Assembly (NCBI GenBank): GCA_947459825.1
Contig: CANHFH010000009.1
Span: 1 to 44,740 of the forward strand
DNA length: 44,740 nucleotides
Reading direction: 5' to 3'
From: Pseudomonadota bacterium
Lineage (GTDB): Bacteria > Pseudomonadota > Gammaproteobacteria > Steroidobacterales > Steroidobacteraceae
Shown here: positions 17,050 through 30,179 of the stretch, in pieces
Layout: every line of letters begins with the position of its first letter
Numbering within the stretch: the first letter of the stretch is position 1
Position numbers and translations under genes: made by a program
Notes under the pieces: generated by a model
Told to the model about the DNA's origin: nothing
The model's database searches: none
What the model saw: only the letters and a program-made list of their open reading frames with translations

Positions 17050-17304
17050 GTGCAGATCGTCTTCGCGACGCGCGCCTGGGAGGACTACCTCCACTGGCAG
17101 CGCACCGACCGCAAGGTCGTCGAGCGAATCAACACCCTCGTCCGGGAGATCGCGCGCGACCCCCATCGCGGCATCGGCAAACCCGAGCTGCTGCGTCATG
17201 CGCTCGCCGTATGGTGGTCACGACGCATCGACGACACCCACCGCATCGTCTACCGGGTCGAGGATGGGCGCCTGCTGATCGCCCAACTGCGCCATCACTA
17301 TTAA
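17050..17304 (+). CDS. yoeB: mRNA interferase toxin YoeB
   Basis: An 84-residue RelE-superfamily toxin that cleaves mRNA at the ribosomal A site. It matches YoeB closely: WEDYLHWQRTDRKVVERIN, GKPELLRH, WWSRRIDDTHRIVYRV and the terminal LRHHY that carries the catalytic His and Tyr. The start is GTG at 17050; there is no ATG near and no Shine-Dalgarno, so translation is probably coupled to yefM, 11 nt upstream. Confidence 0.92.
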   Translation: MQIVFATRAWEDYLHWQRTDRKVVERINTLVREIARDPHRGIGKPELLRHALAVWWSRRIDDTHRIVYRVEDGRLLIAQLRHHY

Positions 17305-17347
17305 CCCATTGAATATTAAAGATAAATAGATTGAACTCCGGGCGGAT

Positions 17348-17374
17348 TTAGCACTCCAAACCACAGAGTGCTAG
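17348..17374 (+). promoter_or_regulatory. CIRCE element upstream of rpoH (HrcA operator)
   Basis: TTAGCACTC-N9-GAGTGCTAG matches the CIRCE consensus (TTAGCACTC-N9-GAGTGCTAA) at every position but the last. It lies 20 nt before the rpoH ATG. HrcA binding here would repress rpoH until heat shock. The preceding 40 bp are AT-rich and probably hold the promoter. Confidence 0.85.
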
Positions 17375-17394
17375 ACTGATTGGGAGGTATAGCA

Positions 17395-18276
17395 ATGACC
17401 GCCAACGCCCTCATCGCCCGCTACTCCGACGCCGCCCTCTCCGGGCCGCTCGGCAGTCTCGATGCCTACCTGGAGCGCGTATCACGCGTGCCCGTGGTCT
17501 CGCGCGAGGAAGAGCAGACGCTCGCACGCCGCTTCCGCGACGAAGGCGATGTCGAGGCGGCGCGTGCGCTCGTGCTCTCCCACCTGCGCTTCGTGGTGCA
17601 CATCGCGCGCGGCTACACCGGCTACGGCCTGCCGGTCGGCGACCTCGTGCAGGAAGGCAATGTCGGTCTCATGAAGGCCGTGAAGCGCTTCGACCCCGCC
17701 CTCGGCGTGCGGCTCGTGTCCTTCGCGGTCCACTGGATCCGCGCCGAGATCCACGAATATGTGCTGCGCAACTGGCGCCTGCTGAAGGTCGCCACCACCA
17801 AGGCGCAGCGCAAGCTGTTCTTCAACCTCCGCCGCATGAAGAAGAACCTCGGCTGGCTGTCCGCCGACGAGACCGCCATCGTCGCGCGCGAGCTCGGCGT
17901 GGAGCCTTCGGAGGTGACCGAGATGGAGCGGCGTCTGAGCGCGCGCGACATCGCGTTCGACGCCTCGCCCACCGATTCCGAGGACGAAGACACCCACAAT
18001 CCGGCCGCCTACCTGCCCGCGCCCGACGCCGACCCTGCGCAGCAGGTCGAGGACGCCGAGTGGGAGGACGCCTCGCACGCCGGTCTCGCGCGCGCGGTCG
18101 CCTCGCTCGATGCCCGCAGCCGCGACATCCTCGCCAGCCGTTGGATGGCGGGCGATACCGAGAAGGCGACGCTGCACGACCTCGCCGCCAAGTACGGCGT
18201 GTCGGCCGAGCGCATCCGCCAGCTCGAAGCGAACGCCATCAAGAAGCTGCGGACGCTGATGCTCGAGACGGCCTGA
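17395..18276 (+). CDS. rpoH: RNA polymerase heat-shock sigma factor (sigma-32)
   Basis: A 293-residue sigma factor. Region 2 is seen in [40 protein letters not shown] and [17 protein letters not shown]. The RpoH box follows at 138-146 (QRKLFFNLR), which identifies it as sigma-32. Region 4 helix-turn-helix is [23 protein letters not shown] 17395 is set by a GGGAGG Shine-Dalgarno 8 nt upstream. It sits downstream of ftsEX as in E. coli, with a YefM-YoeB pair between. A CIRCE element upstream suggests HrcA control in addition to any RNA thermometer. Confidence 0.96.
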   Translation: MTANALIARYSDAALSGPLGSLDAYLERVSRVPVVSREEEQTLARRFRDEGDVEAARALVLSHLRFVVHIARGYTGYGLPVGDLVQEGNVGLMKAVKRFDPALGVRLVSFAVHWIRAEIHEYVLRNWRLLKVATTKAQRKLFFNLRRMKKNLGWLSADETAIVARELGVEPSEVTEMERRLSARDIAFDASPTDSEDEDTHNPAAYLPAPDADPAQQVEDAEWEDASHAGLARAVASLDARSRDILASRWMAGDTEKATLHDLAAKYGVSAERIRQLEANAIKKLRTLMLETA

Positions 18277-18325
18277 GGCCGTCGCCGTGTCGGTCACCGC
18301 GCGCACCGCGCGCGGGCGCCGTCCC

Positions 18326-18859
18326 TCAATCGACCCCTTGTTCCGGCGCCGGCGGCGTCGTCGCCTTGGCGTAGCCGCGCGGGCGGATCGCCACGGTGTT
18401 GACGACGCGCGTGCACCGCGTGCCGTCGGCGAGGAAGTAACCGTATTCGAACGACGGCGTGCTGCGGCCGTCGCGCGCCAACTCCTCGCCGATGCGTGAC
18501 TCGAGCTCGGGCGGGAAATCGAAGCGCAGTTCGAGGTCGGTGCTGCCGCCGAGCTCGAAGTCCATGTGCATGGCGCGCGTCCAGGTGGAATATCCGGGGA
18601 ACACGCGCGCGCAGGCGAGCGCCGCGATCGGATCGGCGAGCGCCGCCTGGTAGCCGCCGAACATCACGCCGCCCGGGTTGCGCGAGATGGCGTTGAGCGG
18701 CAGACGGATGCGTACGCGGCGCCACTGCGGACCGATCTCCAGCACCTTGATGCGCATGAACATGAACGGCGGGTACCACTCCAACAGCCTGCCGTCCGAC
18801 ATCCAACGATGCTCGGACATGTAGCGCATGAGACGCTGCATAAGGCGCGGTCGGCTCAT
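18326..18859 (-). CDS. Hotdog-fold thioesterase-like protein (DUF4442)
   Basis: A 177-residue protein with hotdog-fold features: PPFMFMRIKVLEIGPQWRRV, NAISRNPGGVMFGGYQAALA and MHMDFELGGSTDLELRF. This matches DUF4442/PaaI-like thioesterases, whose substrates are usually acyl-CoA or acyl-ACP. The ATG at 18859 overlaps the deacetylase stop by 4 nt, so the two are coupled. It converges on rpoH with a 49-bp gap containing only GC-rich inverted repeats. Confidence 0.75.
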   Translation of the reverse strand: MSRPRLMQRLMRYMSEHRWMSDGRLLEWYPPFMFMRIKVLEIGPQWRRVRIRLPLNAISRNPGGVMFGGYQAALADPIAALACARVFPGYSTWTRAMHMDFELGGSTDLELRFDFPPELESRIGEELARDGRSTPSFEYGYFLADGTRCTRVVNTVAIRPRGYAKATTPPAPEQGVD

Positions 18860-19746
18860 CTTGCAGCCTCCTCGAAGACGACCGCATGCAAAGCCGCGGT
18901 GCGCTCGGCCGACGCGGCATAGCCGCCGGCCAAGGTGATGACGAGCGGCAACCCCGCCGCGCGCGCCCAACCGAGCACGCGCCGCTCGCGCGCGCGCAGG
19001 CCGTCGTCGGTGAGCGCGAAGCGACCGTAACGGTCGCCCGCGACCACATCGACGCCCGCGAGATAGAACACCAGATCCGGCGCGAAGCCGGCCGTGAGCT
19101 GCGGCAGGTGGGCATCCAGCGCCGCGAGGTAGGCCTCGTCGTCCGTGCCGTCGGGCAGCCCGACATCGATGGTGGAGCGCATCTTGCGCGCAGGATAGTT
19201 GCGTTCGCCGTGCATCGAAAAGGTGCGCACCGTATCGTCGCCCTCGAAGATGGCGGCCGTGCCGTTGCCCTGGTGCACATCGAGGTCGACGATCAGCGCG
19301 CGGCGGACCTCACCCTCGGCCTGCAGGCGGCGGATGGCGACCGCGACATCGTTGAGCACGCAGAAGCCCTCGCCGTGATCGGCGAAGGCGTGGTGCGTAC
19401 CGCCCGCGAGGTTGCCGGCGACGCCATCTGTGAGCGCAGCGCGCGCGGCGAGCAGCGTCCCTTGGACCGCCAGCCGCGACCGGCGCAGCAGCCGCGGGGT
19501 CCAAGGCACACCGAGCGCGCGCACCTCGGCGGCGGTGAGGCCATCGCAGTAGAGCCGGTCGAGGTAGTCCGCCGTGTGCACGCGCGCGAGGTCCTCGCGC
19601 TCCGCCTCATCCGGCACGATCTCGTCGCCGTCGCACAGCAGGCCCGCGGCGCGCAGCCGCTCGCGCACCAAGGGGTACTTCGCCATCGGGAAGGGATGGC
19701 CGTCAGGCAGCGGCAGGAAGTAATCGGGGTGGTGGCTGGCTTTCAA
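18856..19746 (-). CDS. Histone deacetylase-family protein (class IV-like)
   Basis: A 296-residue zinc hydrolase of the HDAC/acetoin-utilisation/acetylpolyamine amidohydrolase superfamily. Key features are His118-His119 (GGTHHAF), the zinc site DLDVHQGNG (Asp156, His158), Asp233 in GVDVVAGD and the GGY loop near the C-terminus. Family members deacetylate proteins, polyamines or small amides. The start is taken as TTG at 19746, which gives the family N-terminus (KASHHPDYFLPLPDGHPFP); GTG further upstream is possible. Coupled to the DUF4442 gene. Confidence 0.85.
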   Translation of the reverse strand: MKASHHPDYFLPLPDGHPFPMAKYPLVRERLRAAGLLCDGDEIVPDEAEREDLARVHTADYLDRLYCDGLTAAEVRALGVPWTPRLLRRSRLAVQGTLLAARAALTDGVAGNLAGGTHHAFADHGEGFCVLNDVAVAIRRLQAEGEVRRALIVDLDVHQGNGTAAIFEGDDTVRTFSMHGERNYPARKMRSTIDVGLPDGTDDEAYLAALDAHLPQLTAGFAPDLVFYLAGVDVVAGDRYGRFALTDDGLRARERRVLGWARAAGLPLVITLAGGYAASAERTAALHAVVFEEAAR

Positions 19747-19849
19747 GATGGGTCGGAATCGGCTACAAACGGTCGGCGTCCGCGGGCCATTCCCTCGCGG
19801 CCGGCGACGCACACTCTACACCGGCGGCGAGGCCGCGCCCGGAGCCCGG

Positions 19850-21211
19850 ATGAACGCGACCACCAAGCCCGACATCCCGCCCTACCCCAACCAGGCCTAC
19901 GCCTGGTACGTGGTGGTGGTGCTGCTACTCGCCTACATCATCGCCTTCATCGACCGCGAGATCATCAACCTGCTGGTGCCCGACATCAAGGCATCGCTCG
20001 GCATCAACGACACGCAGATGAGCCTCCTGATGGGCGGCGCGTTCGCGATCTTCTACACCTTCTTCGGGCTGTTGATCGCGTGGTTCGCGGACCGCGGCAA
20101 CCGCCGCGGACTGCTGTTCGCCGGCATCATCTTCTGGAGCCTCGCGACCATGGCCTGCGGGTTCGCGGTCACCTTCCCGCTGCTCTTCTTCGCGCGCGTC
20201 GCGGTGGGTGCGGGCGAGGCCACGCTCAACCCCTGCGCGCTGTCGATGCTGAAGGACTACTTCCCGCCGGAACGCGTGGGGCGCGCCATCGGTCTCTACA
20301 CGGCGGGCGTGTCCACCGGTCTCGGCATCGCCTCGATCATCGGCGGCATGATCTACCCCAAGCTGCGCGCGGCGGGCCCCGTCGAGTGGCCGATCTTCGG
20401 GGTGCTCGAGCCCTGGCAACAGATGTTCATCTGGGTGGGCGCACCCGGCATCCTCGTCGGCCTGCTGCTGCTGACGGTGCGCGAACCGGCGCGACGCGAG
20501 TACCTCGAGACCGGCCGCAAGCCGGAGGCGAGCACGCTGTGGCAGACCTTCGCGCATGTCTTCAAGCGCTGGCGGGCGTTCATCCTGCTGTTCGTCGCGC
20601 TCTCGGGTCTCGCGATCATGGCCTACGGCGTCGGCGCCTGGATCCCGGAGTTCCTGCGCCGCACCTACCAGCTCTCGGACGCCGAATACGGCTACTGGCT
20701 GCAGGTGCGCGGCTATGTCTCCATCGCCGCCGGGCTCGTCGGTGTCGTGGTGGGCGGCTGGCTCTGCGATGTCTTCCAGAAGCGCTACGAGGACGGTTAT
20801 GTGCGGGTCTGCCTCGGCTCGTTCGTGTTCCTCGCCATCGGCTACTGCGCGTTCGTGCTGATGCCGACGCCGGCGCTCGCGGTCGCGATGCTGGTGCCGG
20901 CCACCCTCGGCGCCGCAGCGCCCACCGCTGCGGGCGCGGCCGCCGTGGTCGCCATCGCACCGCCGTCGATGCGCTCGCAGGTCATCGCGATGTACTACTT
21001 CGTGCTCAACGCCATCGGCTTCTTCATCGGTCCCACCTCGGTGGCCCTGCTGACCGACTACGTGTTCGGCGACGAGTCGCAGCTGCGGTACTCGATGCTG
21101 GTGGTGGCGGTGGTGGTGTCGATCGGCGGCGCGCTGCTGCTCACCTGGTGCCTGCCGCACTTCCGCGCTGCGGTGCGCGAATCGCGCCAGTGGACGACGC
21201 GGACCGCCTGA
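19850..21211 (+). CDS. MFS transporter, spinster-like
   Basis: A 453-residue major facilitator protein with 12 predicted transmembrane helices. The first reads AYAWYVVVVLLLAYIIAFID, followed by a motif A-like WFADRGNRRGLLFAG and RVAVGAGEATLNPCALSML. These are typical of the spinster-like (Spns) subgroup, frequent near steroid- and lipid-degrading genes. Substrate unknown. ATG 19850 is chosen because the frame upstream is not hydrophobic. The next gene may be cotranscribed (75-bp gap). Confidence 0.85.
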   Translation: MNATTKPDIPPYPNQAYAWYVVVVLLLAYIIAFIDREIINLLVPDIKASLGINDTQMSLLMGGAFAIFYTFFGLLIAWFADRGNRRGLLFAGIIFWSLATMACGFAVTFPLLFFARVAVGAGEATLNPCALSMLKDYFPPERVGRAIGLYTAGVSTGLGIASIIGGMIYPKLRAAGPVEWPIFGVLEPWQQMFIWVGAPGILVGLLLLTVREPARREYLETGRKPEASTLWQTFAHVFKRWRAFILLFVALSGLAIMAYGVGAWIPEFLRRTYQLSDAEYGYWLQVRGYVSIAAGLVGVVVGGWLCDVFQKRYEDGYVRVCLGSFVFLAIGYCAFVLMPTPALAVAMLVPATLGAAAPTAAGAAAVVAIAPPSMRSQVIAMYYFVLNAIGFFIGPTSVALLTDYVFGDESQLRYSMLVVAVVVSIGGALLLTWCLPHFRAAVRESRQWTTRTA

Positions 21212-21286
21212 ACGCTAGACTGGCACCCGAAGGGGACGCGTCCGTCCCGCCGCACTCGACGACACGCAAAACGCAAGGATCAGACC

Positions 21287-22057
21287 ATGGCCAACACCCC
21301 TGCCGACCCGAAGCTCCCCATCCTGCAGCGCGACCACCGCAGCGTGATGGGCAAGGTGCTCTACACCAGCCGCAAGCCCGAGCGCATGGGCCAGGAACGC
21401 GGGCGTGAGTTCTTCCGCATCGATGTGCACGCCGACGGCACCCGCACCTGCACCGCGCACTGCGAGATCGACGACCGGCCGTCCGTGATGCGCGACATCA
21501 CCTATTCGCTCGACAAGGACTGGAACCCGACCGACTGCTTCGTGCGGCTCTCGGTCGGCAGCCGGTTCATGGGCTCGGGCTGGTTCCGCTTCCATCCGCG
21601 GTACGCCGAGTGCGAGACCTTCACCTCGCTCGAGGGCCGCGTCTCGCAGCGCATGGAGCTCGCGACGCCGCTCGCCACCTTCCAGAACCACGCCATCGCC
21701 TGCGACGCCTGGCACCTGCGGCTCATCGACCAAAGAAAACCGGGCGAGGTGCAGCGCATCGCGCAGATGCTGCTCTCCTCGCCGGACCACCGCGGCGCGA
21801 CGGGACCGATGCTGTTCTCGATCGGCCTCAACATCGTGTTCGTGGGCGCGGAGAAGGTGACGGTCGGCGCGGGCACCTTCGATGCGCTGCATTTCCAGTT
21901 CGTGGCCAACCCAGAGCTGCCGCAGGAACACCCGCCCTACGATGTCTGGTGCACGGCCGACGGCGAGTACCTCTTCCTCAAGGGCCAGGTCGCGGGCTAC
22001 ATGCAGACCTACTACGAGCTCGTCGAGCTGTCGCGCGGCCCCCACTGGGGAAACTGA
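21287..22057 (+). CDS. Conserved hypothetical protein, DUF3108-like
   Basis: A 256-residue soluble protein without signal peptide or transmembrane segments. It contains RTCTAHCEIDDRPSVMRDIT, GSGWFRFHP, GTFDALHFQF and DVWCTADGEYLFLKGQVAGY. The later part, a beta-rich fold with a tightening GTF-A-H-F motif, resembles DUF3108/LolA-like proteins, but I do not recognise a function. ATG has AAGGA upstream. It follows the MFS gene by 75 bp, with a possible -10 (TAGACT) in the gap, and is followed by the putative small RNA region. Confidence 0.6.
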   Translation: MANTPADPKLPILQRDHRSVMGKVLYTSRKPERMGQERGREFFRIDVHADGTRTCTAHCEIDDRPSVMRDITYSLDKDWNPTDCFVRLSVGSRFMGSGWFRFHPRYAECETFTSLEGRVSQRMELATPLATFQNHAIACDAWHLRLIDQRKPGEVQRIAQMLLSSPDHRGATGPMLFSIGLNIVFVGAEKVTVGAGTFDALHFQFVANPELPQEHPPYDVWCTADGEYLFLKGQVAGYMQTYYELVELSRGPHWGN

Positions 22058-22072
22058 GGAAAATCAAGCTTC

Positions 22073-22088
22073 TGTGACGCGTGTCGCA
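22073..22088 (+). promoter_or_regulatory. CRP/Clp-like site upstream of the putative small RNA
   Basis: TGTGA-N6-TCGCA differs from the CRP consensus TGTGA-N6-TCACA at one position. Its centre is about 52 bp upstream of the predicted RNA start. It could be chance in this GC-rich DNA. Confidence 0.3.
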
Positions 22089-22098
22089 CAGACGACAC
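22081..22098 (+). promoter_or_regulatory. Inverted repeat 1 upstream of the putative small RNA
   Basis: GTGTCG and CGACAC arms with a 6-nt spacer form a perfect inverted repeat. Its centre is 32 bp, about three helical turns, from that of the second inverted repeat, so the same protein could bind both on one face of the DNA. Confidence 0.35.
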
Positions 22099-22112
22099 TT
22101 CCCATCGCCGCC

Positions 22113-22130
22113 GCGAAGTGTATACTTCGC
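22113..22130 (+). promoter_or_regulatory. Promoter -10 (TATACT) within a 7-bp inverted repeat
   Basis: TATACT (22121-22126) is embedded in GCGAAGT-GTAT-ACTTCGC, a perfect inverted repeat. A weak -35 (TTCCCA) sits 16 bp upstream. Protein binding here would directly occlude the promoter. Confidence 0.5.
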
Positions 22131-22132
22131 CT

Positions 22133-22438
22133 TACGCGTTGCAGTGAGCCAACCCTTAAGTGGTTGAATCTCAAGGCAAAGCGGGAGAGTGATGCTTTCC
22201 TGCACTTGGTCTCCTCCGGGCACAAACCCGGCCGATACAAGGCGCATACAACGCACAATCTCCGGCGATCGACGCGGGCACGGGACGGACGCCGCCTCAT
22301 TTTGGCGACGCCCGAGGGATCCGAAAGGCTCCCGACCGGATGGATTAGCGCCCGCGGAGCGGCTCCTTTGCAGCCGCCGTACAGCGACCGACCGGCGAGC
22401 GTCGACGAATACAACCCCGCGCGAGCGGGGTTTTTTTT
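22133..22438 (+). ncRNA. Putative orphan small RNA, about 305 nt
   Basis: This gene-free interval starts after a TATACT promoter and ends with a strong intrinsic terminator. No convincing protein reads through it on either strand. Local hairpins are visible: CAACC/GGTTG around CTTAAGT, CCGGG/CCCGG around CACAAA, and GCGGCT/AGCCGC around CCTTTGC. Several GGA motifs occur, so a CsrB/RsmZ-type role is conceivable but the motifs are too few for a typical CsrB. The hallmark sequences of tmRNA, RNase P RNA and SRP RNA are absent. Limits are approximate. Confidence 0.5.
22413..22438 (+). terminator. Strong Rho-independent terminator
   Basis: AACCCCGC and GCGGGGTT arms around a GCGA (GNRA) tetraloop form an 8-bp stem, followed directly by eight T. 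It is the best intrinsic terminator in the window and ends the putative small RNA on the plus strand. Confidence 0.9.
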
Positions 22439-22465
22439 GGTCTCGGATCGCCCGCTGCGCCGGGA

Positions 22466-23251
22466 TCAGGACTTGGGCTTGAGCAGCGTGTCGCGCAGAC
22501 GGCGCGCGCTGTCGGCGACCGGTCCGGTCGGCGCGATGGTGAGCGTCTTGTCGATCATCGCGAGGGCCTTCGGGGCGTCACCGGCACGCTGATGGGCACC
22601 GGCGATCCGCAGGTAGCCGAGCGCCAGCAGGTCGCGCTGTTCCGCGCCGGCGGGCACCAGCGGTCGCAGACGGGCCTCGGCCGCCTCGAACTTGCGCTCG
22701 TACGCCAGCACGCGGCTGACCATCACCGCGCCGCGCCATGGGTCGAGCTTCGCGTAGGCCTCGGCGGTCGCCATCGCCTTGCGGGCGCCGCCGCCCACCA
22801 CCGCCGGCGCGGCGAGGTAATACATCACCAGATCCGAGCGCATGTCGTGGTCCGCCGGCGCGAGCTGCACAGCCTTCTCGAAGGAATCTTTGATACGACC
22901 GGCGTAGCGCATCCCGGCCACCATGCCGCTCGTCATCGCCTCGCCGCCGTAGAGCCGGCCGAGGGCGCTGTGGCACCAGGCCGAGCGCGGACGATCGACG
23001 ACGCAGCGTTCGGTCATCGGGATGGCCGCCGCGCGCTTGGCCTTGTCGCCCACCGAGACCGACGCGAGGTACCACAACGCCACATCGTCGTCTGGCGCGC
23101 GGGTCAGACGCTCGCGCGCCAGACGCTCGATCTCGGCGGGCTTGCCGTCGCGGCGCAGCGCGTCGAACGCCGCATCGCCGGCCGAGGCGGGCTGCACGGT
23201 AGACCATGCGGCGGCCGCCGCGAGGACCGCGGCCCACGAAGCCCGCGGCAT
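22466..23251 (-). CDS. Exported TPR-repeat protein
   Basis: A 261-residue protein with an N-terminal signal peptide (hydrophobic WAAVLAAAAAW, cleavage near PASA-GDA) followed by tetratricopeptide-like repeats: LARERLTRAPDDDVALWYLA, SALGRLYGG, SFEKAVQLAPADHDMRSDLV and ALGYLRIAGAHQRAGDAPKA. It is probably a periplasmic scaffold protein; no enzymatic domain is seen. ATG 23251 was chosen because the signal peptide starts there and the ORF upstream overlaps the lipoprotein gene in another frame. It begins 1 nt after the lipoprotein stop, so the two are coupled. Confidence 0.72.
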   Translation of the reverse strand: MPRASWAAVLAAAAAWSTVQPASAGDAAFDALRRDGKPAEIERLARERLTRAPDDDVALWYLASVSVGDKAKRAAAIPMTERCVVDRPRSAWCHSALGRLYGGEAMTSGMVAGMRYAGRIKDSFEKAVQLAPADHDMRSDLVMYYLAAPAVVGGGARKAMATAEAYAKLDPWRGAVMVSRVLAYERKFEAAEARLRPLVPAGAEQRDLLALGYLRIAGAHQRAGDAPKALAMIDKTLTIAPTGPVADSARRLRDTLLKPKS

Positions 23252-23252
23252 C

Positions 23253-23888
23253 TCAGCGCTGCTCGCCGAGCCCCGCGCGCAGGGCCGCGACCATGCTGCC
23301 CTTGTTGGCGAAATCCCAGTCGCCGCCGAACCCGATGTCGGCGACGACGAAACGACCGTTCTCCTCGCGGAGCAACACCGTATCGGTCCAGGTCGTGCCC
23401 TTGCCGCCGCCGGCCGGATCCGAGACATGGGTGAGCGCGACCGGCACGCGCAGATCGCCGAGCCGGCCGCCCGGCGCGGCCGTGCCGGAGACCGGCGTGC
23501 CGACGGCATAGCTGCTCGGACCCTCGAACAGGCTCGAGAACAGATCGCCGTCGGTGAACGGCGGCTTCTCGGTGGGCGCCGCTGCCCGGGCTGCGGCGCG
23601 CGCCGCGTCGGCGCGTTGCAGCAGACCGATGAGCTCGGACGACAGCAGCGGCGCGAGCACGGCGCGCTGGGCCTCGGTGGGCGCGCCGCTCGGGCGCTGC
23701 GCCGCGAGCGCGGCATAGAAGTCGGCGACCACCTGCTCCGGTGCCGCGGCGGGCAGCACGGCGGGCGGCGACGCCGCAGCGGGCGCGGTCTGCGACATCT
23801 CCGCGGGCGCGGGCGAGGGGGATCGCCCACAGGCCGCCAGCACGGACACGAGGGCGACAGCGGTGAAGACGACGCGTACGACGTTCAT
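23253..23888 (-). CDS. Putative lipoprotein
   Basis: A 211-residue protein with a signal peptide and a lipobox, LAAC at about residue 20, followed by an Ala/Pro-rich linker (about 22-50) and a globular domain starting [14 protein letters not shown]. The pattern VVADFYAAL resembles DUF3828-like domains. The C-terminal [20 protein letters not shown] segment looks like an NTF2- or SnoaL-type beta sheet. AGGAG lies upstream of the ATG. It is coupled to the exported TPR gene, suggesting a joint envelope role. Confidence 0.68.
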   Translation of the reverse strand: MNVVRVVFTAVALVSVLAACGRSPSPAPAEMSQTAPAAASPPAVLPAAAPEQVVADFYAALAAQRPSGAPTEAQRAVLAPLLSSELIGLLQRADAARAAARAAAPTEKPPFTDGDLFSSLFEGPSSYAVGTPVSGTAAPGGRLGDLRVPVALTHVSDPAGGGKGTTWTDTVLLREENGRFVVADIGFGGDWDFANKGSMVAALRAGLGEQR

Positions 23889-23963
23889 GGACAGCTCCTG
23901 TTCGCGGGCGGCGTCCGGGATGACGCCACCCTACCGATCAAGGATAGCAGCGCGCGCGGCCCT

Positions 23964-25448
23964 TCAGGGCAGGTCGGTCGCCCCCATCAGCCAACGGTCG
24001 CACTCGCGCGCGGCGGCGCGACCTTCGGCGATCGCCCATACCACGAGGCTCTGGCCGCGTCGGCAATCGCCGGCGGCGAACACGCCTTCCACGCTGGTGG
24101 AATAGGTCGCGGCGTCGGCGCGGATGTTGCGCCGCTCGTCGAGCTCGAGGCCGAGGTCCTGCGGCAGACCGGTCTCCGGGCCGGTGAAGCCCATCGCGAG
24201 CAGCACGAGCTGCGCCGGCTGGCTGCGCTCGGTGCCGGGCTGCTCGACCGGCACGGACCGGCCCTCCGCGTCCTGCTCCCAGCGGACATCGACGGTGACC
24301 AGTTCTTTGACCTGCCCCTGCTCGTCACCGACGAACCTTTTGACGGTGGTCAGGTAGGCGCGCGGATCCTTGCCGAACTTGGCCGCGACCTCTTCCTGGC
24401 CGTAGTCCATCTTGTAGATCCGCGGCCACTCCGGCCAGGGGTTGTCGGCGGCGCGTTCCGTCGGCGGCTTGGACATGATCTCGAACTGCGTCAGCGTCCG
24501 ACAGCCCTGACGCATCGCGGTGCCGACGCAATCGGTGCCGGTGTCGCCGCCGCCGATCACCACCACATCGAGGCCCTTGGCCTGGATGGGCGCGGTCTTC
24601 GGACCCTTGCCGAGCACGGCCTGCGTCGCCGTCGTCAGGTAGTCCATCGCGAAGTGGACACCGCCGAGGGCGCGGCCCTCGACCGGCAGGTCGCGTGCCT
24701 GCGTGGCGCCGGTGCAGAGCACGACGGCATCGAAATCGCGGCGCATCATCTGCGCCTCGTAGTTGTCGCCGACGTTCGCGTTGCAGACGAACTTCACGCC
24801 TTCCTGCTCGAGCAGCTTGATGCGGCGCATCACCACATCCTGCTTGTCGAGCTTCATGTTCGGGATGCCGTACATCAGCAGACCGCCCGGACGGTCCGCG
24901 CGTTCCAGCACCGTCACCGTGTGGCCCGCGCGGTTGAGCTGCTGCGCGGCCGCGAGCCCCGCCGGACCGGAGCCGACCACCGCCACCCGCTTGCCGGTAC
25001 GCGTCTTGGGCGGCTCGGGCAGCACCCAGCCCTCCTCGAACCCGCGCTCGATGATGGTGTTCTCGATGTTCTTGATGGTGACGGGCGGCGCGTTGATGCC
25101 GAGCACGCACGACCCCTCGCAGGGCGCCGGGCAGACACGGCCCGTGAACTCGGGGAAATTGTTGGTCTTGTGCAGGCGGTCGAGCGCCTCGCGCCACAAC
25201 CCGCGGTAGACGAGGTCGTTCCACTCGGGGATGAGGTTGTTGACCGGGCAACCCGAAGCGCCACCGCTCATCAGCTTGCCGGTGTGGCAGAACGGCACGC
25301 CGCAGTCCATGCAGCGCGCGGCCTGGTTGCGCAGCGACCTCTCGTCGAGGTGGTGGTGGAACTCCTTCCAGTCGCGCACCCGTTCCTTGGGCGATCGGTC
25401 TAGCGGCGACTCGCGAAGGTACTCGATGAACCCGGTCGGCTTGCCCAT
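23964..25448 (-). CDS. gltD: Glutamate synthase (NADPH) small subunit
   Basis: A 494-residue subunit that passes electrons from NADPH through FAD and iron-sulfur clusters to GltB. The N-terminal cysteine clusters are CMDCGVPFC (46-54), Cys67, and CPAPCEGSC (106-114). The FAD-binding motif is [17 protein letters not shown] (about 155-171), and the NADPH site is [13 protein letters not shown] (about 295-307). The C-terminus has [18 protein letters not shown]. It begins 1 nt after the gltB stop, a coupled pair for ammonia assimilation. Confidence 0.96.
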   Translation of the reverse strand: MGKPTGFIEYLRESPLDRSPKERVRDWKEFHHHLDERSLRNQAARCMDCGVPFCHTGKLMSGGASGCPVNNLIPEWNDLVYRGLWREALDRLHKTNNFPEFTGRVCPAPCEGSCVLGINAPPVTIKNIENTIIERGFEEGWVLPEPPKTRTGKRVAVVGSGPAGLAAAQQLNRAGHTVTVLERADRPGGLLMYGIPNMKLDKQDVVMRRIKLLEQEGVKFVCNANVGDNYEAQMMRRDFDAVVLCTGATQARDLPVEGRALGGVHFAMDYLTTATQAVLGKGPKTAPIQAKGLDVVVIGGGDTGTDCVGTAMRQGCRTLTQFEIMSKPPTERAADNPWPEWPRIYKMDYGQEEVAAKFGKDPRAYLTTVKRFVGDEQGQVKELVTVDVRWEQDAEGRSVPVEQPGTERSQPAQLVLLAMGFTGPETGLPQDLGLELDERRNIRADAATYSTSVEGVFAAGDCRRGQSLVVWAIAEGRAAARECDRWLMGATDLP

Positions 25449-25449
25449 G

Positions 25450-30075
<4,626 letters not shown>

Positions 30076-30100
30076 GTTCATCTCCCAACCCCCGGCTCCG

Positions 30101-30129
30101 ACTATAACCACCTGTCCCGGCAGGATTAA
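30101..30129 (-). promoter_or_regulatory. Promoter of gltBD
   Basis: On the minus strand TATAGT (30106-30101) is preceded by TTAATC at 17 bp (30129-30124). The leader would be about 20 nt and includes the gltB Shine-Dalgarno. A CCTG/CAGG inverted repeat lies in the spacer. Confidence 0.5.
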
Positions 30130-30144
30130 AGCGTTGAGGTCGAT

Positions 30145-30176
30145 TTGACTCATATTCATGAGTCACGCAGACTCAT
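30145..30176 (+). promoter_or_regulatory. Promoter-operator of vapBC2 with three half-sites
   Basis: TTGACT (30145-30150), a 17-bp spacer and CAGACT (30168-30173) end 6 nt before the ATG at 30180, again leaderless geometry. GACTCAT (30147-30153), ATGAGTC (30158-30164) and GACTCAT (30170-30176) overlap both boxes. The first two form a perfect inverted repeat. The ribbon-helix-helix antitoxin probably binds them. Confidence 0.6.
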
Positions 30177-30179
30177 GTC

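Noticed and set aside
15667-17304. A 545-codon plus-strand frame ending in YoeB
   Set aside because: It is an alternative frame of ftsX and its surroundings. Only the last 84 codons, from GTG 17050, are a real gene.
22133-22438. tmRNA, RNase P RNA, SRP RNA or 6S RNA at this place
   Set aside because: I looked for the conserved core sequences of the first three and did not see them. The length and the lack of a long closing stem argue against 6S. The RNA is left unassigned.
22191-22482. A 97-codon frame inside the putative small RNA region
   Set aside because: It has no Shine-Dalgarno, reads across the terminator hairpin and T tract, and has a composition unlike a protein.
23910-23927. GGCGTC-CGGGAT-GACGCC hairpin between gltD and the lipoprotein gene
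   Set aside because: The stem is only 6 bp with no T tract on either strand. It is too weak to call a terminator.
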